Below, in pieces: positions 7,556 to 14,432 of a stretch of 34,834 nt of DNA (within the stretch, counting starts at the first letter, position 1; every line of letters starts with the position of its first letter). The stretch comes from Streptomyces griseoflavus (GTDB lineage Bacteria; Actinomycetota; Actinomycetes; Streptomycetales; Streptomycetaceae). The stretch lies in NCBI RefSeq assembly GCF_014649995.1, contig NZ_BMUC01000026.1, forward strand, positions 1-34,834, in the 5' to 3' direction. The notes under the pieces are model-generated. The model did not search any database. It worked only from the letters and a program-made list of their open reading frames with translations, and was not told the origin of the DNA. The position numbers and the translations under genes were made by a program.

Positions 7556-8554
7556 ATGGCAACCCGTGCCGTCGCCCGTCGTAAGTCCGCCTCCGGCGAG
7601 ACGACCGACGCGGCAACCAGTGTTCGCGCCCACAGCGGCGAGATCGCCGATCGCGACCTGGTCGGCATGTACCTCGACGAGATCGCGCGCACGCCGCTGC
7701 TCGACGCCGCCAAGGAAGTCGAACTGTCCCAGATCATCGAAGCGGGTGTGTTCGCGAAGCAGATCCTCGACGGCCTCGAGGAGAACAAGGCCGGGGCCTC
7801 GCAGGAGGAGCTCGAGGCCCTGTACGACGCGAGCGAGCGGGCGAAGGACGTCTTCATCCGTTCCAACCTGCGCCTCGTCGTCGCCGTGGCCCGCCGGTAC
7901 CCGCGCAGCGGCCTGCCGCTGCTCGACCTGATCCAGGAGGGCAACGCGGGCCTGGTGCGCGCGGTCGAGAAGTTCGACTACCGCAAGGGCTTCAAGTTCT
8001 CGACGTACGCCACGTGGTGGATCCGACAGGCCATCACGCGGTCCATAGCCGACCAGTCGCGCACCATCCGCCTGCCCGTCCACCTGGTGGAGGAGCTGGG
8101 CCGGATACGGCGCGTGCAGCGCGAGTTCAACCGCGAGCACGGCAGGGACCCGGAGCCCGCGGAGGTCGCCGCCGAGCTCGGTTCCACGCCGGAGCGCGTC
8201 GTCGACGTGCTCGACTGGGCCCGCGACCCGGTCTCGCTGAACATGTCGGTGGACGACGAGGGCGAGACGCAGTTCGGGGACCTCCTGGAGGACACCTCCG
8301 CGGTGTCGCCGGAGCAGTCGGTGCTGACGCTGCTGCGCAGCGAGGAGCTGGACGACCTGATCGGCCGGCTCGACCAGCGCACGGCCTCCATCATCAAGAT
8401 GCGGTACGGCATCGAGGACGGACGCGAGCGCACGCTGACCGAGGTCGGCAAGGAGCACGGTCTGACCCGCGAGCGGATCCGACAGATCGAGAAGCACGCG
8501 CTGCTGGAGCTGAAGAAGCTGGCCCGCGACACCGGCTTCGACGCGGCCGCGTGA
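7556..8554 (+). CDS. hrdD: RNA polymerase sigma factor HrdD (group 2 sigma-70)
   Basis: A 332-aa sigma-70 factor lacking the long N-terminal region 1.1 of HrdB. Region 1.2 starts near residue 35 (DLVGMYLDEIARTPLLDAA). Region 2 follows (NLRLVVAVARRYPRSGLPLLDLIQEGN, then KFSTYATWWIRQAITRSI, which contacts and melts the -10 box). Region 3 comes next, and region 4 carries the -35 helix-turn-helix LTEVGKEHGLTRERIRQIEKHALLELKKL. Length and the N-terminus MATRAVARR match HrdD of S. coelicolor as I remember it. HrdD is dispensable and recognises promoters similar to HrdB. The start ATG has AAGGGAG at good spacing. It has its own sigma-R-type promoter, linking it to disulfide stress. Two hairpins follow in the 379-bp gap downstream. 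Confidence 0.96.
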   Translation: MATRAVARRKSASGETTDAATSVRAHSGEIADRDLVGMYLDEIARTPLLDAAKEVELSQIIEAGVFAKQILDGLEENKAGASQEELEALYDASERAKDVFIRSNLRLVVAVARRYPRSGLPLLDLIQEGNAGLVRAVEKFDYRKGFKFSTYATWWIRQAITRSIADQSRTIRLPVHLVEELGRIRRVQREFNREHGRDPEPAEVAAELGSTPERVVDVLDWARDPVSLNMSVDDEGETQFGDLLEDTSAVSPEQSVLTLLRSEELDDLIGRLDQRTASIIKMRYGIEDGRERTLTEVGKEHGLTRERIRQIEKHALLELKKLARDTGFDAAA

Positions 8555-8660
8555 GCGTCGGCGTCGCCGCGCCGGGGTGGCCGCCGCGATCCGTCGCGGT
8601 AGCGTGAACACCCCGGCCGCGTACGCCGGGTGGCGGAAGACAGCGCAAAACATGGCCGTT

Positions 8661-8682
8661 CCCCGCCGCTTCAAGCGCGGGG
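8661..8682 (+). terminator. hairpin downstream of hrdD
   Basis: CCCCGCCGC (8661-8669) pairs with GCGCGGGG (8675-8682), with one bulged base and a TTCAA loop, 107 bp after the hrdD stop. It is a plausible terminator. The 379-bp gap 8555-8933 shows no convincing gene: short readings there lack ribosome binding sites and have no recognisable domain. Confidence 0.45.
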
Positions 8683-8856
8683 CCCAGGGAACAAGAAGAC
8701 AGAGTCCAGGAGTTCGGGCCCCGCAGACTCGGTCCCCTGGACCGCACGAGCCACGTCCCGACGCACAACCCCCCCGGCGCCGGGACTTCCCAAGGCCGGG
8801 CTCGGTGCCCTCCCCCCGGGTGCCGGGCCCGGCTCTTTCCTGCCCGGGCACGTCAA

Positions 8857-8893
8857 GCGGGCCACCCCGAACCTGAACCCCGGGGTGGCCCGC
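8857..8893. terminator. 12-bp hairpin before the TetR gene
   Basis: GCGGGCCACCCC (8857-8868) and GGGGTGGCCCGC (8882-8893) are perfect complements around a 13-nt loop. It lies just upstream of the TetR promoter region and probably insulates it from hrdD read-through; it could also be part of the regulator's control region. Confidence 0.55.
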
Positions 8894-8897
8894 CAGA

Positions 8898-8912
8898 TGG
8901 CAGATTGTGCCA
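8898..8912. promoter_or_regulatory. dyad TGGCA-N5-TGCCA, candidate TetR autoregulatory site
   Basis: A perfect 5-bp inverted repeat with a 5-bp centre lies 21 bp before the TetR GTG start. If the mRNA is leaderless, as the adjacent -10-like CATAGC suggests, this dyad covers the -35 to -10 region and would suit autorepression. Inference. Confidence 0.35.
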
Positions 8913-8933
8913 CATGGGCATAGCCTGCCGAGG

Positions 8934-9647
8934 GTGAGCAGCACCACCCCGACCCCGCCCCTTCCGCCCGCCACGGCCTCCACCGGCTCGCTGACCGAAC
9001 GGCGCAAGGCCGAGACCCGTATGGAGATCGCCCGCGCGGCGGCGGGCCTCTTCGTCCGGCAGGGGCTGCGGGCCACCCGCGCCGAGGACATCGCCCGGGC
9101 GGCCGGTGTCGCCCCGCGCACCTTCTACCGGTACTTCGCCGGCAAGGAGGACGCCATCGGCCCGCTCTACGCGACCGGCGCCCAGCGCTGGGTCGAGGCG
9201 GTGCGCGCCGCCCCCGCCGGAGTGCCGCTGCCGCGGGTCCTGGAGGACGCCGTGCGCCACACGCTGACGCCCGGCCTCGGGGTGTCGGCGGCCTCCTGGG
9301 ACTGGGTGCGCACCCTGATCCGGCTCGCCCAAACCGATCCCACCCTGCACCGGGTGTGGGCGGAGGCCTGCCGGGCGGCGGAGAGCGGTCTGGCGCAGGT
9401 CCTGGCGGAACGGCTGACGGCCGCCCGCGCCCTCCACGACGCCGACAACGTTGCCGATCCCGGCCGTCTCCGCTTCACCGCGGCGGTCGCGAGCGCGGCC
9501 GTCCGCACGGCGACGGAGTGCTGGGCGGCCGGCGACGCTCCCGCGGAAGGTCCGCAAGGGCCGGCCGAGCTGGCGCTCGCCAACCTGGCGGCACTGCGGG
9601 ACTTCCCCTGGGACCCCCCGACGCCCCAGGGGGCGCGCCGGGCCTAG
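8934..9647 (+). CDS. TetR-family regulator next to hrdD
   Basis: A 237-aa protein. After a Pro/Thr-rich tail of about 20 residues comes the TetR domain (about 23-75): TERRKAETRMEIARAAAGLF, then EDIARAAGVAPRTFYRYFAGKED as helix-turn-helix. The C-terminal domain is Ala-rich and helical, resembling the MftR/acyl-CoA-type C-terminal domains, with Trp-rich SWDWVRTLI. The GTG at 8934 was chosen; the ribosome-binding space is short (GAGG next to the start), so the message may be leaderless. It occupies the position of the TetR gene next to hrdD in S. coelicolor (SCO3201 by memory), for which overproduction effects on antibiotics and sporulation are reported. Ligand and natural targets are unknown. 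Confidence 0.87.
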   Translation: MSSTTPTPPLPPATASTGSLTERRKAETRMEIARAAAGLFVRQGLRATRAEDIARAAGVAPRTFYRYFAGKEDAIGPLYATGAQRWVEAVRAAPAGVPLPRVLEDAVRHTLTPGLGVSAASWDWVRTLIRLAQTDPTLHRVWAEACRAAESGLAQVLAERLTAARALHDADNVADPGRLRFTAAVASAAVRTATECWAAGDAPAEGPQGPAELALANLAALRDFPWDPPTPQGARRA

Positions 9648-9780
9648 CCCTTCGCTCCGCGACGTCGTCGCCGGCCGCCGGTCGCCGCCCCCGTGCTCGG
9701 CTGTGACCCCGTCGCGTCGGCGCCCTCCGCCCCGCTGCGGAACACACCGGGCCCCCTCCGCCCCAGCAGGCCGAACCCCG

Positions 9781-9811
9781 CCGTCCGCCGCCGGCTCGAT
9801 CCGCCGGACGG
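9781..9811. terminator. possible terminator between convergent TetR and WYL genes
   Basis: CCGTCCG (9781-9787) pairs with CGGACGG (9805-9811), with partial pairing inside the 17-nt interval, ending 3 bp before the WYL gene stop. The preceding stretch 9648-9780 holds nothing else recognisable. Confidence 0.4.
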
Positions 9812-9814
9812 GCG

Positions 9815-10792
9815 TCAGCGCCCGTCGTCACCGGACGCCGCCCTGAGCATCCGTCCGCCCAGCTCCCGCACGGCGTCCACGAGTCCGGCCGGCTCGTGCA
9901 CGGTGAAGTCGTGGCCCAGCATGGCCAGTCGTACCGCCATCCAGTCCTTGGCGTCGCTCACCGTCGCCCGGAGCCGGCAGGTCCCCTCGTCCAAGGGCTC
10001 CGGGGCGCCCAGCCAGCCCGGGATGCGGGCCGCGACCGTGGCAGCCGGCGCGGCGAAGGTGACGACCATCTCGTACGACTCCTGGGCCCGGTACATCGAC
10101 CGGCGCAGGTACTCCGCCGCGCTTCCCGTCGGCAGCTCCCTCGGGGTGAACCGCGCCCCGGTCGCGAAGGGGTCGCTGACCCGGTCGACACGGAAGGTCC
10201 GCCAGTCCGCGCGGTCGAGGTCGTACGCCACGAGGTACCAGCGCCGCCCGGTCGACACCAGCCGGTACGGCTCCACCACCCGGCGGGACCCGGCGCCGTC
10301 GGCCGCGCGGTAGGCGAACCGCAGCCGTTCGCGCCCGGCCACCGTGGAGGCCATGACGGTGAGCGTCTCCGGCGCGATCGTCGCACCGTCGCCGCTGGTC
10401 AGCGGGGTCGTCGCGGCCTGGAGCGTGCTGACCCGGTGACGCAGTCGGCCGGGCAGCACCTGCTCCAGTTTCGCCAGCGCCCGCACGGACGCCTCGTCCA
10501 CGCCCTCCAGCGCGTGCCCCGCCCCGGCCCGCAGCCCGACCGCGATCGCCACCGCCTCCTCGTCGTCGAGCACCAGGGGAGGCATCGCCTTCCCCGCGAC
10601 GAGCCGGTAGCCGCCCTCCGCGCCGAGCGTCGCCTGCACCGGATAGCCGAGTTCGCGCAGCCGGTCGATGTCCCGCCGGACGGTGCGCCGGGAGACCCCG
10701 AGACGGTCGGCCAGCTCGCCGCCGGGCCATTCGCGGGGCGTCTGGAGGAGGGAGAGGAGCGTCAGCAGCCGGGCCGGAGTGTCCGTCGTCAT
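9815..10792 (-). CDS. WYL-domain transcriptional regulator (HTH_11-WYL-WCX)
   Basis: A 325-aa regulator. The N-terminal HTH_11 winged helix (residues 1-60) reads ELADRLGVSRRTVRRDIDRLRELGYPV. A linker follows with the conserved GYRLVAGKAMPPLVLDDEEAVAI, then a WYL domain (about 150-215) with RRWYLVAYDLDRADWRTFRVDRVSD and a C-terminal WCX extension. WYL domains are thought to sense nucleic acid or nucleotide ligands. Start ATG 10792; a TTG seven codons earlier is the only longer option and no strong ribosome binding site exists, so leaderless translation is possible. It is divergent from an exporter gene with only 63 bp between the starts, so it very likely controls that gene and itself. Confidence 0.9.
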   Translation of the reverse strand: MTTDTPARLLTLLSLLQTPREWPGGELADRLGVSRRTVRRDIDRLRELGYPVQATLGAEGGYRLVAGKAMPPLVLDDEEAVAIAVGLRAGAGHALEGVDEASVRALAKLEQVLPGRLRHRVSTLQAATTPLTSGDGATIAPETLTVMASTVAGRERLRFAYRAADGAGSRRVVEPYRLVSTGRRWYLVAYDLDRADWRTFRVDRVSDPFATGARFTPRELPTGSAAEYLRRSMYRAQESYEMVVTFAAPAATVAARIPGWLGAPEPLDEGTCRLRATVSDAKDWMAVRLAMLGHDFTVHEPAGLVDAVRELGGRMLRAASGDDGR

Positions 10793-10855
10793 GGCATCGA
10801 GGATGCCGTGCAACTAGGACATGATCCGACCTACTTGCCGCATAGTTTCCGTGTC

Positions 10856-12370
10856 ATGACCTTCACCGACACCCCGCACGCACCACAGCCCGTCGCGGGC
10901 GACCGTCGCCGCTGGTTCGCGCTGGCGATCGTGATGACCGCGGCCTTCATGGACCTCGTCGACGTCACGATCGTCAACATCGCGATCCCGTCCATCCAGC
11001 GCGACGAGGGCGCCACCTTCAGCCAGATCCAGTGGATCACCGCGGGTTACGCGCTGGCCTTCGCCGCCGGGCTCGTCACCGGCGGCCGGCTCGGCGACAT
11101 CCACGGCCGCAAGCGGATCTTCCTCATCGGCATCGGCGGCTTCACCGTCGCGTCCGCGCTGTGCGGACTCGCCGTCAACCCGGAGATGCTGGTCGCCTCC
11201 CGCATCCTCCAGGGCGCCATGGCGGCGCTGATGGTGCCGCAGGTGCTGTCGATCGTGCACGCGACCTTCCCGGCGCACGAACGCGGCAAGGTGTTCGGGC
11301 TGTTCGGCGCGATCGTCGGCCTGGGCGCGGTGTCCGGGCCGCTGCTCGGCGCGCTGCTGACGGAGTGGAACCTGTTCGGTCTGGAATGGCGGCCCATCTT
11401 CCTGATCAACCTGCCGGTCGGCATCGCCGGCCTGATCCTCGGCCGGCTCTTCATCACCGAGTCCAGGGCGCCGCGCGCCCTGAAACTGGACCTGGTGGGC
11501 GTCGCGCTGGTGACGCTGGGACTGCTGATGCTGCTCTACCCCCTCACCCGCGGCCGCGAACTGGGCTGGCCGCTGTGGGGATACGCGTCGATGGCGGGCG
11601 CGCTGCTGGTCTTCGGCGCGCTGGTGGCGTACGAGCGGGTCAAGGGCGCGCGGGACGGCTCACCCCTGATCGAACTGTCGCTGTTCCGGGTCAAGAGCTT
11701 CGCGGCCGGCATCGCCGTGCAGACGGTGTTCGGCATCGGCCTCGGCATCTTCTTCCTGGTGTGGACGCTGTACATGCAGGTGGGCCTCGGCTGGAGCGTG
11801 CTGCGGGCCGGACTGACCGGGGTGCCGTTCTCCGTCGCGGTGTCCGTGGCGGCCGGGATGTCCGTGCAGCTGCTGGTGCCGCGCTTCGGGCGCAAGGTCC
11901 TCCAGGCGGGCGCGCTGGTGATGGCGGCCGGTGTGCTCGTCTACCTGTGGGAGGCGGAGCGGTACGGGCAGGCGATCACCTCCTGGCAGATGGCGCTGCC
12001 GCTGGTGGTCATGGGCGCGGGCATGGGTCTGATCGTGGCTCCGCTGACCGACGCGGTGCTCTCCGAGGTGCCGCGTGAGCACGCCGGGTCGGCGTCGGGG
12101 CTGATCAACACCGTGCAGCAGATGGGCAACGCGCTGGGGCTCGGCCTGGTGTCGGTGGTGTTCTTCGGGGTGATCGACGAAGGGCTCACCCCGGCCGCGA
12201 CGGGCCCGGCCTTCGTCGACGGTTTCCAGCACGCGCTGGGCTGGGTGGCCGCGGTACTGGGCGTGATCTTCCTGCTGATGTTCGCGCTGCCCGAGCGCCC
12301 GGCCCAGCACGTGGAGGGTTCGGAGGAGACGCCGGCGGCGGTGGAGAAGGAGCCCGAGCTGGTGTCCTGA
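10856..12370 (+). CDS. MFS drug exporter, DHA2 (14-TM) family
   Basis: A 504-aa transporter with about 14 membrane segments. Family marks are MDLVDVTIVNIAIPSIQRD in helix 1, GGRLGDIHGRKRIF after helix 2 and RILQGAMAALMVPQVLSIV in helix 4. A conserved LINTVQQMGNALGLGL occurs late, as in EmrB/QacA-like pumps. It has a short acidic C-terminus. The ATG at 10856 follows CATAGT at about 11-16 bp, so the transcript may be leaderless. Its divergent WYL neighbour is the likely regulator, unlike the first exporter in this window, which pairs with TetR. Substrate unknown. Confidence 0.9.
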   Translation: MTFTDTPHAPQPVAGDRRRWFALAIVMTAAFMDLVDVTIVNIAIPSIQRDEGATFSQIQWITAGYALAFAAGLVTGGRLGDIHGRKRIFLIGIGGFTVASALCGLAVNPEMLVASRILQGAMAALMVPQVLSIVHATFPAHERGKVFGLFGAIVGLGAVSGPLLGALLTEWNLFGLEWRPIFLINLPVGIAGLILGRLFITESRAPRALKLDLVGVALVTLGLLMLLYPLTRGRELGWPLWGYASMAGALLVFGALVAYERVKGARDGSPLIELSLFRVKSFAAGIAVQTVFGIGLGIFFLVWTLYMQVGLGWSVLRAGLTGVPFSVAVSVAAGMSVQLLVPRFGRKVLQAGALVMAAGVLVYLWEAERYGQAITSWQMALPLVVMGAGMGLIVAPLTDAVLSEVPREHAGSASGLINTVQQMGNALGLGLVSVVFFGVIDEGLTPAATGPAFVDGFQHALGWVAAVLGVIFLLMFALPERPAQHVEGSEETPAAVEKEPELVS

Positions 12371-12374
12371 CGGG

Positions 12375-12418
12375 ACGCGCCACCCGCGGACGGCGGACGC
12401 GCCACCCGCGGACGGCGG
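12375..12418. repeat. two perfect 22-bp tandem repeats
   Basis: A 22-nt unit beginning ACGCGCCACCCGCGG occurs twice head to tail (12375-12396 and 12397-12418), followed by a partial third (GCGCGTC). It begins right after the exporter stop. No function is evident; it may be a recent duplication. Confidence 0.8.
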
Positions 12419-12454
12419 GCGCGTCGCCTGCTGCCCATGGACGCGCCGCCGACA

Positions 12455-12502
12455 GGGGGAGGGCCCGGCACCCGGAGTGGGGGTGCCGGGCCCTCCCCTG
12501 TC
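12455..12502 (+). terminator. strong terminator after the exporter gene
   Basis: A stem of up to 22 bp: AGGGCCCGGCACCC (12460-12473) pairs with 12481-12494 around a 7-nt loop, and GACAGGGG further out pairs with CCCCTGTC with one bulged G. It separates the exporter from the fructose operon. Confidence 0.85.
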
Positions 12503-12525
12503 GTGGAACAGACACAAACGGAAGC

Positions 12526-12605
12526 CCGTTCATGCCCGTACATGTTTACTTTGTGGACATCTCGACGTACTGTCCGAGTCACACCACACGTTCGGGCATG
12601 AACGG
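12526..12605 (+). promoter_or_regulatory. fruR promoter flanked by paired candidate FruR operators
   Basis: TTTACT (12545-12550), 17 bp, TACTGT (12568-12573) is a housekeeping-type promoter. CCGTTCATGCCCGTAC (12526-12541) lies on one side. Its inverted copy, GTTCGGGCATGAACGG (12590-12605), lies on the other, matching at 15 of 16 positions. Site centres are about 64 bp apart, close to six helical turns. This suits a DeoR-type oligomer looping DNA over the promoter, with fructose 1-phosphate the expected inducer. The sites are seen; the FruR assignment is inference. Confidence 0.65.
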
Positions 12606-12623
12606 ATTGGAAGGACGGCGGAC

Positions 12624-13385
12624 ATGTACGCACCGGAACGCCAGCAGCAGATCCTCCGGCTCGCCCGCGACGGCGGCCGGGTGGACGTGGTCTCGCTGGC
12701 CGAGGAGTTCCAGGTGACCGCCGAGACCATCCGCCGGGACCTGAAGGCCCTCGACCGCGCCGGTCTGGTGCGCAGGGTGCACGGCGGGGCCATCCCCGCC
12801 GGCCGCCTCGACTTCGAACCGGACCTCGCCGAACGGGAGACCACCGCGGCCGACGAGAAGGACCGCATCGCCCGTGCCGCCCTCGCGGAACTCCCGGCCG
12901 ACGGCACCGTGATCGTCGACGCTGGCTCGACGGCCGCCCGGCTGGCCGGCTTCCTGCCGGTGGACGCCTCCCTCACCGTCGTCACCCACAGCCTGCCCAT
13001 CGCCGCCCGCCTCGCCGACCACCCCGGCATCCAGCTGCACCTCGTCGGGGGCCGCGTCCGGCACCGTACGCGCGCCGCCGTGGACGCCTGGGCCCTGCGC
13101 GCGTACGCCGAGATCCGGGCGGACGTCCTGTTCGTCGCCGCCAACGGGTTCTCCACCGAGTACGGGCTGACCACCCCCGACCTCGCCGAGGCCGCGGTGA
13201 AGCGCGCGGCCGTGGCCGCCGCCCGCCGGGTGGTGCTGCTCGCGGACTCCTCCAAGCACGGCCAGGAGCACTTCGCCCGCTTCGGCGACCTGAGCGACGT
13301 GGACCTGTTGATCACCGACACCGGGCTGAGCCCGCAGGACGCCGCCGCGATCGAGCGCGGAGGCACGGAAGTGGCACGCGCATGA
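12624..13385 (+). CDS. fruR: FruR, DeoR-family repressor of the fructose operon
   Basis: A 253-aa DeoR-type regulator. The N-terminal winged helix (1-58) reads PERQQQILRLARDGGRVDVVSLAEEFQVTAETIRRDLKAL with the signature RRVHGGAI after it. The C-terminal DeoRC sugar-phosphate sensor covers about 75-235, with VDAGSTA and the family-typical LADSSKHG. The ATG has GGAAGGA 8 nt upstream. It overlaps fruK by four bases (ATGA), so both are translated together. By analogy with other actinobacteria it represses fruRKA and is released by fructose 1-phosphate made by FruA. Paired operators flank its promoter. Confidence 0.92.
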   Translation: MYAPERQQQILRLARDGGRVDVVSLAEEFQVTAETIRRDLKALDRAGLVRRVHGGAIPAGRLDFEPDLAERETTAADEKDRIARAALAELPADGTVIVDAGSTAARLAGFLPVDASLTVVTHSLPIAARLADHPGIQLHLVGGRVRHRTRAAVDAWALRAYAEIRADVLFVAANGFSTEYGLTTPDLAEAAVKRAAVAAARRVVLLADSSKHGQEHFARFGDLSDVDLLITDTGLSPQDAAAIERGGTEVARA

Positions 13386-14329
13386 TCCTCACCGTCACCC
13401 CCAACCCGTCCCTGGACCGCACCTACGAGGTCCCCTCGCTGGACCGCGGCGAGGTCGTCCGGGCCACCGGCGAACGCGTCGACCCCGGCGGCAAGGGGGT
13501 CAACGTCTCGCGCGCCGTCGCCGCGGCCGGCCGGCGCACGGTGGCCGTACTGCCCCTCGGCGGCGCACCGGGCGCCCTGGTCGCCGAACTGCTCCACGCG
13601 CAGGGCATCGAGGCGGCCCCGGTCCCGGTCGCCGGAGCCACCCGCTCCAACATCGCGCTCGCCGAGGCCGACGGCGTCCTGACGAAGATCAACGCGCCCG
13701 GTCCCGAGCTGACGGCGGCCGAACAGGAACTGCTCCTGGACACCGTGCTCCGGCAGGCCGCGGGCGCCGACTGGATCGCCTGCTGCGGCAGCCTGCCGCG
13801 CGGACTCGCCCCCTCCTGGTACGCCGACCTGGTCGCCCGGGTGCACGCCGCCGGCGTACGGATCGCCCTGGACACCTCCGGACCGGCGCTGCTCGCCGCC
13901 CTGCGCGAGCGGCCCGAGGTGGTGAAGCCGAACGCCACCGAACTCGCCGAGGCCGTGGGGCATGCGCTGACCACCGTGGGCGACGCGGTGAAAGCGGCCG
14001 GGGAACTGCGCGCGGCGGGCGCCCAAGCCGTCCTCGCCAGCCTCGGCGCCGACGGACAGCTCCTCGTCGACGACGACGGCGCGTGGTTCGGATCCGCCCC
14101 CGTGGACGCCGTCCGCAGCAACGTCGGCGCGGGCGACTCCTCCCTCGCCGGGTTCCTCGTCGCCGGCGGACGCGGACCCGGGGCGCTCGCCTCCGCCGTC
14201 GCCCACGGAGCGGCCGCCGTCCAACTGCCCGGCAGCGTGATGCCGACCCCGGGCGACCTGGACCCGGCCGCGGTCACCGTCACGGCCGAGGTCCCCGTCG
14301 ACCGCGTCCTGAGGGAGCCGGCGCCGTGA
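13382..14329 (+). CDS. fruK: 1-phosphofructokinase
   Basis: A 315-aa PfkB-family (ribokinase fold) enzyme that phosphorylates fructose 1-phosphate with ATP to fructose 1,6-bisphosphate, feeding PTS-imported fructose into glycolysis. The N-terminal MILTVTPNPSLDRTYEV and GERVDPGGKGVNVSRAVAAAG are the 1-PFK substrate motifs. VKPNATELAE is typical of the family, and NVGAGDSSLAGFL near 256-268 holds the catalytic Asp and anion hole. Length is normal. The ATG overlaps the fruR stop by 4 bp. A 103-bp gap with a C-rich tract separates it from fruA, still on the same strand. Confidence 0.95.
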   Translation: MILTVTPNPSLDRTYEVPSLDRGEVVRATGERVDPGGKGVNVSRAVAAAGRRTVAVLPLGGAPGALVAELLHAQGIEAAPVPVAGATRSNIALAEADGVLTKINAPGPELTAAEQELLLDTVLRQAAGADWIACCGSLPRGLAPSWYADLVARVHAAGVRIALDTSGPALLAALRERPEVVKPNATELAEAVGHALTTVGDAVKAAGELRAAGAQAVLASLGADGQLLVDDDGAWFGSAPVDAVRSNVGAGDSSLAGFLVAGGRGPGALASAVAHGAAAVQLPGSVMPTPGDLDPAAVTVTAEVPVDRVLREPAP

Positions 14330-14340
14330 ACGCCCGCGCC

Positions 14341-14400
14341 GCCCGCCCCCGCCTCGTTTCTTCCTTCCTCACCCCCGTCCCCTCCCCCGCCCACCCCGCT
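14341..14400 (+). other. C-rich, G-poor tract in the fruK-fruA gap
   Basis: About 51 of 60 bases are pyrimidines, mostly C, with only seven G and two A. Such C-over-G stretches in an RNA leader are the kind of sequence bound by Rho factor. It could lower fruA expression relative to fruRK when translation of fruK is weak. Function is inference. Confidence 0.4.
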
Positions 14401-14432
14401 GTACGGGCGATATGCGTGCGAAGGAGCCCGCG

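Noticed and set aside
8577-8876. 99-codon frame after hrdD with MAVPRR, recalling ribosomal protein bL32
   Set aside because: Only the first four or five residues are similar; the rest is Arg/Pro-rich and crosses hairpins.
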